Shown: positions 1 through 8,172 of the stretch, in pieces
Layout of the letters: each line of letters begins with the position of its first letter
How positions within the stretch are numbered: position 1 is the stretch's first letter
From: Anoxybacillus pushchinoensis
Lineage (GTDB): Bacteria; Bacillota; Bacilli; Bacillales; Anoxybacillaceae
Length of the DNA stretch: 64,000 bases
Direction of reading: 5' to 3'
Assembly: GCF_900111795.1 (NCBI RefSeq)
Contig: NZ_FOJQ01000002.1
Coordinates: 58,449-122,448 of the forward strand
The notes under the pieces: generated by a model
The model's database searches: none
Seen by the model: only the letters and a program-made list of their open reading frames with translations
Told to the model about the DNA's origin: nothing
Position numbers and translations under genes: made by a program

Positions 1-50
1 TCCCCATGTTTCTCCCCCTTTTCGTAATAAGAAAGCCCTTTCAAAAATGT

Positions 51-68
51 TGAGCGAACGCTCGTTCA
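51..68. promoter_or_regulatory. FadR-type operator (left copy)
   Basis: TGAGCGAACGCTCGTTCA is an 18-bp near-palindrome that closely resembles the site at 2319-2336 and the B. subtilis FadR operator (TGAATGA..TCATTCA type). It lies beyond the 3' end of fadF. By analogy with the B. subtilis fadF-acdA order, it probably serves an acyl-CoA dehydrogenase gene just outside the window. Assignment to FadR is inference; a TetR-type site is clear. Confidence 0.55.
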
Positions 69-172
69 ATTATGGACGGGCAAAGAAGGCGCACGCAACC
101 GTACACCTTCCTATTGCCTTCATTATACTTAAAATATCTTAAAAATAAAACTATTTATTTTTTTTAGAATTT

Positions 173-2251
173 TTAATGAACCGGACCAAATACAGCTTTT
201 TCTAACAGTTCAGCTACATCATACGTACCTACTTTTTCTTCGACTTCTTTCGCTTTCGTTCCATCCGAAAGCATCGTTAAACAGTACGGACAGCCGGAGC
301 TAATAACTGTCGGATTCACCTCAAGCGCTTGTTCTGTCCGCGCCACGTTAATGCGCGTGCCTGTCGTTTCTTCCATCCACATTAGTCCACCGCCTGCACC
401 ACAACACATACCGGTCTCGCGATGACGTGCCATTTCGACGAGTTTTACTCCCGGAATCGCTTTCAATATTTGACGCGGCGCATCGTATACGTCGTTGTAT
501 CTACCTAAATAACACGAGTCATGGAATGTAACGACCTCGTTTACTTCATATTTCGGAACGAGACGACCTTCGGCAACGAGCTTCGCTAATAGCTCCGTAT
601 GATGATATACTTCCGCTTCAAATCCGAAATCTGGGTATTCATTTTTAAATGTGTTATACGCATGAGGGTCAATCGTCACGATTTTTTTCACACCTGCTTT
701 TTCAAACTCGGCGATATTGGCTGTCGCTAATTCTTGGAATAAAAATTCATTCCCTAAACGGCGTGGCGTATCGCCAGAGTTTTTCTCCTTGTTGCCTAAA
801 ATCGCAAATTTCACCCCTGCCTCGTTTAGTAAGCGCGCAAAAGCTAGCGCAATTTTTTGGCTTCGATTATCAAACGATCCCATCGAACCAACCCAAAATA
901 AATATTCGAATTCTTCCCCTGCTTTTTGCATTTCTTTTACTGTCGGAATGCGCACATCTTCACGCAATTCGCGCCAGTTTTCTTTTTCTTTTCGGTTTAG
1001 TCCCCACGGATTTCCTTGGCGTTCAATATTCGTCATCGCCCGTTGCGCATCTGGATTTAACTTTCCTTCTGTCAGTACGAGATAGCGACGCAAATCAATA
1101 ATTTTATCGACGTGTTCATTCATGACCGGACATTGATCTTCACAGTTGCGACACGTCGTACATGCCCAAATTTCTTCCTCGGTAATGACATCGCCAATTA
1201 AGTTTGGCAGTTCGATCGTTGCCGCTTGTTCTTGCGTTCCTTGTGCCATGAAAGCGAGCTGGTTCCCTTTCGTATTAGCAAACGCAAACGTTGGTACCCA
1301 AGGAGCTTTTGATGTAATCGCTGCCCCTTTCTCTGTTAAATGGTCGCGCAATTTTAAAATGAGGTCCATCGGCGATAACATTTTTCCTGTTCCTGTTGCC
1401 GGGCACATGTTTGTACAGCGCCCGCATTCCACACAGGCATATAAATCGATCAGTTGGGTTTGCTTAAAGTCTTCGATTTTACCAACGCCAAACGACTCTT
1501 GTGTTTCGTCTTCAAAGTTAATTTTTTCAAGTTTTGGCCGCGTTAATCGACTGAAAAAGACGTTGATCGGCCCAGCGATTAAATGGGCATGTTTCGATTG
1601 TGGCACGTACACTAAAAACGTTAATAAAATAAGCAAGTGCACCCACCAAGCGACAAAAAACAATACCGCTGCACCTGTTTCCCCTACCCAACCAAATGCA
1701 AGGGCGATGGCCGAAGCGACAGGCTCGCTCCACGACGTCCCTTCGTTATGCCAAATGCGGCTCATGCCGTTACCGAACAACACCGAAAGCATAAGTCCAC
1801 CGATAAAAATGAGCACAAGCCCTGCTTTCAAATCGCGCTTTAAACGGACAAGCTTTTCAATGTAGCGACGATAAAACGCCCATAACACTGCCACTAAAAT
1901 AAGCAATGTGACGATTTCTTGGAAAAACGTAAACGCTGGATAAAGCGCCCCAAGCGGCAAGTGCGCCCCCGGTATAAGACCTTTTATAATAAAGTCAATG
2001 GCACCAAACTGAACGAGAATAAAGCCGTAAAAAAACATGACGTGAATGATCCCGCTTTTTTTATCTTTTAACAGCTTTTTCTGTCCGAAAACGTTCACCC
2101 ATATGTTTTGTAGTCGTTCTTTTACCTTTCCATCAAATTCAACTTTTTTTCCTAGCTTAATATACGCAATACGCGTTTTGATGAGATAAACGAACAAATG
2201 AACGGCGTACGCTGTCACAAGTAGAAAAGCGATCCAGTTCAACCAAAGCAC
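173..2251 (-). CDS. fadF: Membrane-bound Fe-S oxidoreductase, FadF-like
   Basis: Predicted iron-sulfur reductase linked to fatty-acid beta-oxidation, thought to pass electrons from acyl-CoA dehydrogenase/ETF to the membrane. The first ~230 residues hold about five membrane segments. Two ferredoxin-type clusters follow (CVECGRCTNMCP near residue 273 and CTTCRNCEDQCP near 364), then two CCG (heterodisulfide-reductase-like) modules with HDSCYLGR and GMCCGAGGG. A longer frame begins with ATG at 2311, but that codon lies inside the promoter -10 region. I prefer GTG at 2251, which follows AGGGGGAAG; this gives 692 aa. A sigma-A promoter and FadR-type operator precede it, so repression in the absence of fatty acyl-CoA is likely. 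B. subtilis fadF is arranged similarly. Confidence 0.85.
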   Translation of the reverse strand: MLWLNWIAFLLVTAYAVHLFVYLIKTRIAYIKLGKKVEFDGKVKERLQNIWVNVFGQKKLLKDKKSGIIHVMFFYGFILVQFGAIDFIIKGLIPGAHLPLGALYPAFTFFQEIVTLLILVAVLWAFYRRYIEKLVRLKRDLKAGLVLIFIGGLMLSVLFGNGMSRIWHNEGTSWSEPVASAIALAFGWVGETGAAVLFFVAWWVHLLILLTFLVYVPQSKHAHLIAGPINVFFSRLTRPKLEKINFEDETQESFGVGKIEDFKQTQLIDLYACVECGRCTNMCPATGTGKMLSPMDLILKLRDHLTEKGAAITSKAPWVPTFAFANTKGNQLAFMAQGTQEQAATIELPNLIGDVITEEEIWACTTCRNCEDQCPVMNEHVDKIIDLRRYLVLTEGKLNPDAQRAMTNIERQGNPWGLNRKEKENWRELREDVRIPTVKEMQKAGEEFEYLFWVGSMGSFDNRSQKIALAFARLLNEAGVKFAILGNKEKNSGDTPRRLGNEFLFQELATANIAEFEKAGVKKIVTIDPHAYNTFKNEYPDFGFEAEVYHHTELLAKLVAEGRLVPKYEVNEVVTFHDSCYLGRYNDVYDAPRQILKAIPGVKLVEMARHRETGMCCGAGGGLMWMEETTGTRINVARTEQALEVNPTVISSGCPYCLTMLSDGTKAKEVEEKVGTYDVAELLEKAVFGPVH

Positions 2252-2309
2252 AATACTCTTCCCCCTTTGTTGTAAAAATAAAATAAATTTTCTGAACAAA
2301 CTTACTTTC

Positions 2310-2337
2310 ATTATATAATGAATGAGCGTTCAGTCAA
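2310..2337 (-). promoter_or_regulatory. fadF sigma-A promoter
   Basis: On the minus strand TTGACT (2337-2332), a 16-bp spacer and TATAAT (2315-2310) form a near-consensus promoter. The FadR-type palindrome fills the spacer, so a bound repressor would exclude polymerase. The predicted transcript starts inside the longest fadF frame, which supports the downstream GTG start. Confidence 0.75.
2319..2336. promoter_or_regulatory. FadR-type operator (fadF/clsB)
   Basis: TGAATGAGCGTTCAGTCA is an inverted repeat of the TetR/FadR class with half-site TGAATGA. It sits between the -35 and -10 of fadF and upstream of the divergent clsB, so it may touch both genes. FadR identity is by similarity to the B. 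subtilis consensus. Confidence 0.65.
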
Positions 2338-2398
2338 TATTTTTTCTCATTTTTTATTTTCTTTTTGGAAAGACTACAAGAAAGAAAGGAGTGAAAGC

Positions 2399-3577
2399 AT
2401 GCGTTGGCTCGCCATTATCCTCATTTTATTGTTTCTCCTTTTGCTTGATTATAAATGGGGCGAAAAAGTGTCAAAAGCTTCTGTACGAAAAAAAATCGGC
2501 GTCGAGCGCGAAAGCAACTTGACGCTATTTACAGCCGGAGAGGAGCTGTTTGATGACTATTTCGCCGAGTTAGAACGAGCGAAACATCATATTCACATTT
2601 TATTTTACATCGTACGCAATGATGAAATCGGGCAACGATTTTTTTCTCTACTTGAGCAAAAAGTAAATGAAGGAGTAGAAGTGCGTCTACTTGTTGATTG
2701 GGTTGGCAGTTTCGGGCTACCGTCATCCCTCCGACAAAAAAGCGGACAATTTGCCTTTGCAAACCGCCCAACATTGCCGTTTTTTTTCTACAAGTTAAAC
2801 GAACGAAACCATCGGAAAATAACAGTCATTGATGGGAAAATCGGCTATTTAGGTGGATTTAATATCGGAAAAGAATATATCGGTCAAGATCCGAAGTTCG
2901 GCAACTGGCGCGACTATCACTTGAAAATCGTCGGGGAAGGGGTTCACGATTTGCAACGACAGTTTCAAGAAGATTGGAAAAAAGCAACTGGACAATCGTT
3001 TGGAAATAGTGAGCGATATTTTCCACCTCTTCAAAAAGGGGCGATGAAACATCGCTTTCTTCCGACAGATGGAAAATATTTAGAGGAAGAATTTATTCAA
3101 CTCATTAAACAAGCGAAACAAAAAATAATTATTGGCACACCGTACTTTATTCCGAGCAAAAACATCATGACCGCCCTCCTTGAAGCGATGAAGCGCGGCG
3201 TCCAACTGACTATTGTCGCACCGACACAAGCTGATCATCCACTCGTCAAAGAAGCCGCATACCCTTATTTTCGTCAGCTTCTTCGTGCCGGAGCTCATAT
3301 TTACCAGTTTAACAACGGGTTTTACCACGCCAAAGTGATCGTCATTGATGATGATATTTGCGATATCGGCACAGCGAATTTCGATCGCCGCAGTTTGTTC
3401 ATTAACTATGAAATGAATTGTTATATATATGACAAACCGTTTATTCAACATGTGAAACAAACGATTGAACGAGACATTAGCACATCAACGTTGCTAACGG
3501 AACAATATTTTCAGCAGCAACCATGGTTTTATCGCCTAAAAGAAATCGCCGCAACAATGACGGCCCCGTTATTGTAA
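2399..3577 (+). CDS. clsB: Cardiolipin synthase / phospholipase D family protein
   Basis: Membrane-anchored phospholipase D superfamily enzyme, expected to condense two phosphatidylglycerols into cardiolipin. One hydrophobic N-terminal segment is followed by two HKD catalytic motifs: HRKITVID (H138, K140, D145) and HAKVIVID (H310, K312, D317), each followed by a GGFN or GTANFD element. The frame stays open to 2318, but AAGGAGTGAAAGC directly precedes ATG 2399, giving 392 aa, close to B. subtilis YwjE. The upstream extension would be read from the FadR site and is not plausible. The gene is divergent from fadF, the same neighbour as in B. subtilis. A shared terminator with argS follows. Confidence 0.85.
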   Translation: MRWLAIILILLFLLLLDYKWGEKVSKASVRKKIGVERESNLTLFTAGEELFDDYFAELERAKHHIHILFYIVRNDEIGQRFFSLLEQKVNEGVEVRLLVDWVGSFGLPSSLRQKSGQFAFANRPTLPFFFYKLNERNHRKITVIDGKIGYLGGFNIGKEYIGQDPKFGNWRDYHLKIVGEGVHDLQRQFQEDWKKATGQSFGNSERYFPPLQKGAMKHRFLPTDGKYLEEEFIQLIKQAKQKIIIGTPYFIPSKNIMTALLEAMKRGVQLTIVAPTQADHPLVKEAAYPYFRQLLRAGAHIYQFNNGFYHAKVIVIDDDICDIGTANFDRRSLFINYEMNCYIYDKPFIQHVKQTIERDISTSTLLTEQYFQQQPWFYRLKEIAATMTAPLL

Positions 3578-3606
3578 AAAGCCCTCTCCAGGCGGAGAAG
3601 GGCTTT
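3577..3606. terminator. Bidirectional terminator clsB/argS
   Basis: AAAAGCCC(T)CTCC pairs with GGAGAAGGGCTTTT around a short AGGC loop; T-rich on both exits. It lies between convergent clsB and argS. Confidence 0.85.
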
Positions 3607-3609
3607 TCG

Positions 3610-5280
3610 TTACATTTTTTCTGGTGCGTGTACGCCGACAAGCGCTAACGCATTTTTTAACGTAATTTGCACAGCTTTCATGAGCGCGAGGCGGGCACGA
3701 CTTTTTTCCACGTTCGTTGCATCAAGCACTTTTTCCGCATTGTAAAAGCTATGCAGCGCGGAAGCGAGCTCGAAAATGTAGTTCGTCATGCGATGCGGCG
3801 AACGTTTCACCGCTGCTTCCGCAACCGCGGCCGGAAACTCTCCGAGTTTTTTCAATAAGTCTATTTCTTTTTCCGCTAATTCGTATGTGAAAGAGAGTTG
3901 CCCATCATAAGATAACCCTTGCTCTTCTCCTTGGCGAAGCATGCTGCATACGCGCGCATGAGCATATTGCGCATAATATACAGGGTTCTCGTTTGATTGC
4001 GATACCGCTAAATCCATATCAAAATCTAAATGCGTATCCGATGAGCGCATCGCAAAGAAATAGCGCGTCGCATCTAACCCAACTTCTTCCATTAAGTCGC
4101 GCAACGTTACCGCCTTTCCTGTCCGCTTGCTCATGCGCACTTTCTCGCCGTTTTGATATAAGCTGACGAGCTGGATAATTTCAACTTCCAATACGTCTGG
4201 GTCATAGCCGAGCGCAGCAATCGCTGCCTTCATGCGCGGAATGTAACCGTGATGGTCCGCTCCCCAAATGTTAATGATTTTCTCAAATCCGCGCTCGAGT
4301 TTATCTTGATGGTACGCGATGTCTGGTAATAAATACGTATACGTCCCATCTTGTTTAATAAGCACGCGGTCTTTGTCGTCACCAAATGTCGTAGAGCGGA
4401 ACCACGTCGCGCCATCTTGCTCGTAAATATGTCCTTTTTCGCGCAACGTTTCAAGCGCTTTATTAATTTTTCCGTTATAGTAAAGCGACGTTTCTGAATA
4501 CCAAACGTCAAATGTGACCCGGAAGTCCGCTAAGTCTTTTTTAATTTTGTCCATTTCAAACGCCAGTCCGTACTCGCGGAACTGTTGAAGTCGCTCTTGT
4601 TCATCAAGCGCGACAAATTTGTCGCCATGCTCTTCCGCTAACTTTTTCCCTAATTCAATAATATCTTCACCGAAGTAGCCGTCTTCCGGCATATCTTTAT
4701 CAATGCCAAGCGCTTGAAAATAGCGCGCTTCGACCGACTTGGCTAAGTTAGCAATTTGGTTGCCGGCATCGTTAATGTAATATTCTCGCGTGACGTCAAA
4801 ACCTGCTTTTTTCAAAATGTTGCATAACGAATCACCAACCGCTGCTCCACGAGCATGGCCTAAATGCAAACTACCTGTCGGGTTTGCGGAGACGAACTCA
4901 ACTTGCACCTTTTGACCGTTGCCAACGTTTGTTTCGCCGTATGCGTCCCCTGCTTGTAAAATGGTTGGAACGAGTTCTGTTAAATAGCGATTGTCCATGT
5001 AAAAATTAATAAACCCTGGTCCAGCAATGTCCACTTTTTTCACGAACACAGCTTCACCGTTAAAGTGGCGTACAATGTCTTCCGCAATCATGCGCGGTGC
5101 TTTCTTCGCTACGCGCGCCAATTGCATCGCAACGTTTGTTGAATAGTCGCCGTGCGCTTTATCTTTCGGCGTCTCTAAAATAACGTTCGTCACGTCTTCT
5201 TCCGTCGCGATCCCCGAGCGAATGACCGCTTCTTTTATTTCTTCTTTTAACTTTTGTTTCATTTGTTCAACAATGTTCAT
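3610..5280 (-). CDS. argS: Arginyl-tRNA synthetase
   Basis: Class I aminoacyl-tRNA synthetase that charges tRNA-Arg in the cytoplasm. The 556-aa length is normal. The N-terminal ~110 residues are the Add1 domain; the HIGH-type signature [14 protein letters not shown] is at ~133-145, and the KMSKS equivalent reads VRMSKRTG. The C-terminal anticodon-binding domain is helical (DALR type). ATG 5280 is preceded by AAGGAGG. The start overlaps the stop of ywiB as ATGA, so the two are translationally coupled, as in B. subtilis. No defects seen. Confidence 0.97.
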   Translation of the reverse strand: MNIVEQMKQKLKEEIKEAVIRSGIATEEDVTNVILETPKDKAHGDYSTNVAMQLARVAKKAPRMIAEDIVRHFNGEAVFVKKVDIAGPGFINFYMDNRYLTELVPTILQAGDAYGETNVGNGQKVQVEFVSANPTGSLHLGHARGAAVGDSLCNILKKAGFDVTREYYINDAGNQIANLAKSVEARYFQALGIDKDMPEDGYFGEDIIELGKKLAEEHGDKFVALDEQERLQQFREYGLAFEMDKIKKDLADFRVTFDVWYSETSLYYNGKINKALETLREKGHIYEQDGATWFRSTTFGDDKDRVLIKQDGTYTYLLPDIAYHQDKLERGFEKIINIWGADHHGYIPRMKAAIAALGYDPDVLEVEIIQLVSLYQNGEKVRMSKRTGKAVTLRDLMEEVGLDATRYFFAMRSSDTHLDFDMDLAVSQSNENPVYYAQYAHARVCSMLRQGEEQGLSYDGQLSFTYELAEKEIDLLKKLGEFPAAVAEAAVKRSPHRMTNYIFELASALHSFYNAEKVLDATNVEKSRARLALMKAVQITLKNALALVGVHAPEKM

Positions 5281-5705
5281 TTCTTTGCCTCCTTAAACGA
5301 CATCGTCACAGCATGACGGCCGACATGTTTACCAGATAAGTGAAGTATGTAAGAAAAAAACAGCTTCCCTTTTTTCGCTTTCTCGTTGTACTGATACAAT
5401 ACTTGTTCCGTCTTCGTCTTCATTTCCCAGCGTGCCATCGGACTTTCGTACGTCCCGATCGTCTCCGACTGTTTGCGGAATGTGTGACGCATCGAGATGG
5501 CTCCAGAGCGAAGGACGACCACTTCATCGGCCATAATTTTCACGACGTTTTTGATCGTCTCCCCTTCGTACATCTCTTCAAACGTCACATACGTCACATC
5601 TCCTTTTAAGTAGTATAAACCATTTGCCTCAACGACAACAATTTCTTTTCGTGCCCCGTCCCGAATTTCTGTTACGTGCTTGAGCTGTATAGGCGTTCCG
5701 TTCAC
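5277..5705 (-). CDS. ywiB: YwiB-like DUF1934 beta-barrel protein
   Basis: Small soluble protein of the DUF1934 (YwiB, calycin-like) family; cellular role unknown. The visible sequence alternates beta-strand-like stretches ([31 protein letters not shown]) and has no membrane segment or signal peptide. A longer frame opens at 5771 but starts within the promoter. I take GTG 5705, which has AAGGA about nine bases upstream and gives 142 aa, matching my memory of the B. subtilis protein. It is the first gene of a ywiB-argS operon with a 4-base overlap. Confidence 0.75.
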   Translation of the reverse strand: MNGTPIQLKHVTEIRDGARKEIVVVEANGLYYLKGDVTYVTFEEMYEGETIKNVVKIMADEVVVLRSGAISMRHTFRKQSETIGTYESPMARWEMKTKTEQVLYQYNEKAKKGKLFFSYILHLSGKHVGRHAVTMSFKEAKK

Positions 5706-5742
5706 CTTCCCCACATCCTTGCTGTTGTTATGACTGTAGATA

Positions 5743-5771
5743 AGTATAGAAAAAGAGACGCATACATGCAA
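5743..5771 (-). promoter_or_regulatory. ywiB-argS promoter
   Basis: Minus-strand TTGCAT (5771-5766), 17-bp spacer, TATACT (5748-5743). The position supports the downstream GTG start of ywiB. An imperfect hairpin with TAGGCGG/CCGCCTA arms (5772-5798) lies just upstream and may end the preceding gene, although it lacks a U-run. Confidence 0.65.
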
Positions 5772-5804
5772 TAGGCGGCCCCTTTTTAGAGACCGCCTAC
5801 CATG

Positions 5805-6173
5805 TTATGCCTGCTTTAAGTTTTTTAATATATTCCATGCAAACGTTAGTACCGCGATAGTAACGAGCGTACCACCGAGCGCAGTTAGTGGAATGAATGC
5901 TTCATATCCCGAGACGACAAACGCTAAACCGATCATCATCGCCGGCAATCCAATATTATGAAGCCAAAAATGCGCTTTCGCTGTTTTCGTTTCCGCAATA
6001 TGAGGGAATAAATGATATAAAATACCAGCAAGCGTTAACGCTGTCCAACCGAGCAAATTAATATGAACGTGGACAGGTGTAAATGTAAAAGCGTGCGTCA
6101 TAGACATGTAAAGCCCTAAACAGACGCCGATTGCGAAATACACAACAGAAATTTTAATTAGCCGAATGCCCAT
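5805..6173 (-). CDS. Small four-helix membrane protein, haem-copper-oxidase-subunit-I-like
   Basis: 122-aa integral membrane protein with four predicted helices. HVHINLLGW in the second helix and HLFPH and HNIG further on resemble the first helices of haem-copper oxidase/NorB subunit I, and such proteins are often annotated as cytochrome-c-oxidase-like. With so few helices it cannot be a complete oxidase. It may bind haem through its conserved histidines, but that is a guess. The start is the ATG after AAAGGAGGTGAAAAA; an in-frame ATG six codons earlier has no such site. It is monocistronic on the evidence here. Confidence 0.65.
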   Translation of the reverse strand: MGIRLIKISVVYFAIGVCLGLYMSMTHAFTFTPVHVHINLLGWTALTLAGILYHLFPHIAETKTAKAHFWLHNIGLPAMMIGLAFVVSGYEAFIPLTALGGTLVTIAVLTFAWNILKNLKQA

Positions 6174-6247
6174 TTTTTCACCTCCTTTCAAATATTTGCA
6201 CTATGTAAATGTTACTTTCAATGTATGACGTTGGCAATACTTTTATG

Positions 6248-6280
6248 AAAAAAAATCCCCGTCTCATAGACAGGGATTTT
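6248..6280 (-). terminator. Terminator of speE-speB
   Basis: AAAATCCCTGTC/GACGGGGATTTT stem, then an eight-T run on the minus strand immediately after the speB stop. Confidence 0.85.
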
Positions 6281-6283
6281 CAT

Positions 6284-7156
6284 TTATTTCACCCAACCGA
6301 GAAGTATTTCGCGCACGAGTTTGCTTGCCGTGTTGGCTGTTTGTTCAGAATGGTCATATACTGGCGCAACTTCCACTAAATCTGCCCCAACAACACGAAC
6401 GTCGGAACGAGCGATTGTGTGAATGGCAGCTAACAACTCTTTCGATGTAATACCTCCCGCATCGACTGTGCCCGTCCCTGGCGCATGCGCTGGATCTAAT
6501 ACGTCAATGTCGATTGTTACATATACCGGGCGGCCTGCAAGCGTTGGGAGCACCTCTTTTAACGGTTCAAGCACATCGAATTTCGCAATGTACATGCCGT
6601 TTTGTTTCGCCCATTCAAATTCTTCTTTCATTCCAGAACGAATACCGAAAGAATATACATTTTTCGGCCCAATGAGCTCAGCAATTTTACGAATGGGTGT
6701 CGAATGTGATAACGGTTCGCCTTCATAATGCTCGCGTAAATCCGTATGGGCATCCATATGAATGATCGCCAAGTCTGGGTACTTTTTATATACAGCTTTC
6801 ATAACCGGCCAAGATACTAAATGCTCACCGCCAAGACCGAGCGGAAATTTCCCAGCTTCTAACACGCGATCAACAAACTGTTCAATCATATCTAAACTGC
6901 GTTGCGCGTTGCCAAACGGCAACGGAATATCCCCTGCATCAAAATATTTCACTTCATCAAGCTCGCGATCTAAATATGGGCTATATTCCTCAAGCCCGAT
7001 TGACACTTCGCGAATGCGTGCTGGACCGAAACGAGAGCCTGGGCGGTAGCTAACTGTCCAGTCCATCGGCATCCCGTAAATAACTGCTTGGCTTTCTTCA
7101 AAGTTCGGATGACTTTTAATAAATACGTTGCCAGAATAAGCTTCATCAAACCGCAT
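6284..7156 (-). CDS. speB: Agmatinase
   Basis: Ureohydrolase that converts agmatine to putrescine and urea. The binuclear manganese site is visible as H112 (GGEH), D135/H137/D139 (MDAHTD) and the pair in TIDIDVLDPAHAPG near residue 217. The 290-aa length is typical for Bacillus SpeB. ATG 7156 follows AAGGGGGGAAG. It lies 12 bases behind speE, so the pair makes one unit for putrescine and then spermidine synthesis, as in B. subtilis. Confidence 0.95.
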   Translation of the reverse strand: MRFDEAYSGNVFIKSHPNFEESQAVIYGMPMDWTVSYRPGSRFGPARIREVSIGLEEYSPYLDRELDEVKYFDAGDIPLPFGNAQRSLDMIEQFVDRVLEAGKFPLGLGGEHLVSWPVMKAVYKKYPDLAIIHMDAHTDLREHYEGEPLSHSTPIRKIAELIGPKNVYSFGIRSGMKEEFEWAKQNGMYIAKFDVLEPLKEVLPTLAGRPVYVTIDIDVLDPAHAPGTGTVDAGGITSKELLAAIHTIARSDVRVVGADLVEVAPVYDHSEQTANTASKLVREILLGWVK

Positions 7157-7168
7157 CGTCTTCCCCCC

Positions 7169-7996
7169 TTACTTCACTAAGTCTTCAACGAATTTCGGCA
7201 ATACGAAGCACGCTTTATGAAGCTGTTTTGTGTAATATTTCGTTTCAATGTCATGGAAACGGTCATCGCTTACTTCAAGCGGATCATACTTTTTCGAACC
7301 GAGGGTGAACGTCCACATACCGCTTGGGTACGTCGGAATGTTTGCGATATATAAACGCGTAATCGGAAAAATTTCGCGCACATCACGTTGAACGGTGCGA
7401 ATTAAATCTGCTTTAAACCAAGGGTTGTCTGTTTGCGCAACAAAAATACCGTCTTCTTTTAACGCTTTCGCAATGCCTGCATAAAACCCTTTTGTAAATA
7501 AATTCACCGCTGGGCCAACAGGTTCTGTCGAGTCAACCATAATGACGTCATATTTGTTTTCACTTTGCGCAATATGCATAAATCCGTCATCTACTTTCAC
7601 TTCAACGCGTGGGTCGTCCAATTGACCGGCGATTTCTGGCAAATATTTTTTCGAATACTCGATCACTTTGCCGTCAATTTCAACAAGCGTCGCTTTTTTC
7701 ACGCTCGGATGCTTTAATACTTCGCGAATGACACCGCCGTCTCCGCCACCAACAACAAGAACGTTTTCTGGATTCGGATGCGTAAATAACGGAACGTGCG
7801 CCACCATTTCATGATAGACGAACTCATCTTTTTGCGTTGTCATCACCATTCCGTCTAAAATAAGCATGTTCCCGAATTCTTCTGTTTCGACCATATCGAG
7901 CTTTTGGAATTCTGTTTGCTCTGTATGTAAAGTGCGTTTAATTCGTGCTGTAATCCCAAAGTTGTCCGTCTGTTTTTCAGTAAACCAAAGTTCCAT
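7169..7996 (-). CDS. speE: Spermidine synthase
   Basis: Polyamine aminopropyltransferase that moves the aminopropyl group from decarboxylated SAM onto putrescine. The Rossmann motif VVGGGDGG, the acidic VEID ribose-binding segment and the catalytic-loop motif [10 protein letters not shown] are present. The frame extends to 8059, but AAGGGTG precedes the ATG at 7996 and the family starts [10 protein letters not shown]; this gives 275 aa. A sigma-A promoter is visible upstream. Confidence 0.95.
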   Translation of the reverse strand: MELWFTEKQTDNFGITARIKRTLHTEQTEFQKLDMVETEEFGNMLILDGMVMTTQKDEFVYHEMVAHVPLFTHPNPENVLVVGGGDGGVIREVLKHPSVKKATLVEIDGKVIEYSKKYLPEIAGQLDDPRVEVKVDDGFMHIAQSENKYDVIMVDSTEPVGPAVNLFTKGFYAGIAKALKEDGIFVAQTDNPWFKADLIRTVQRDVREIFPITRLYIANIPTYPSGMWTFTLGSKKYDPLEVSDDRFHDIETKYYTKQLHKACFVLPKFVEDLVK

Positions 7997-8064
7997 ATTG
8001 AACACCCTTTCGTCAATAATGCACCGCTTATCATGCCCGAAAAATAAAATGCTAAACATGAAAA

Positions 8065-8092
8065 AGTATAGAGCAATCTAGCAAAATTTCAA
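8065..8092 (-). promoter_or_regulatory. speE-speB promoter
   Basis: Minus-strand TTGAAA (8092-8087), 16-bp spacer, TATACT (8070-8065), about 70 bases before the speE ATG. Confidence 0.6.
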
Positions 8093-8172
8093 GTAAAAAT
8101 TGCTAGAAAACGTTTAAAAAAATAAAAATGTTTTTATACTAAATTGTAAACGTAAAAAATGAGGTGATGGCT

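Noticed and set aside
649..1865. Plus-strand ORFs of 122-239 codons opposite fadF
   Set aside because: They are antisense shadows of a clear Fe-S oxidoreductase, with no ribosome sites and no recognisable domains.
5772..5798. Strong terminator between ywiB and the small membrane gene
   Set aside because: The arms pair well, but no U-run follows on the relevant strand, so only a weak hairpin is noted.
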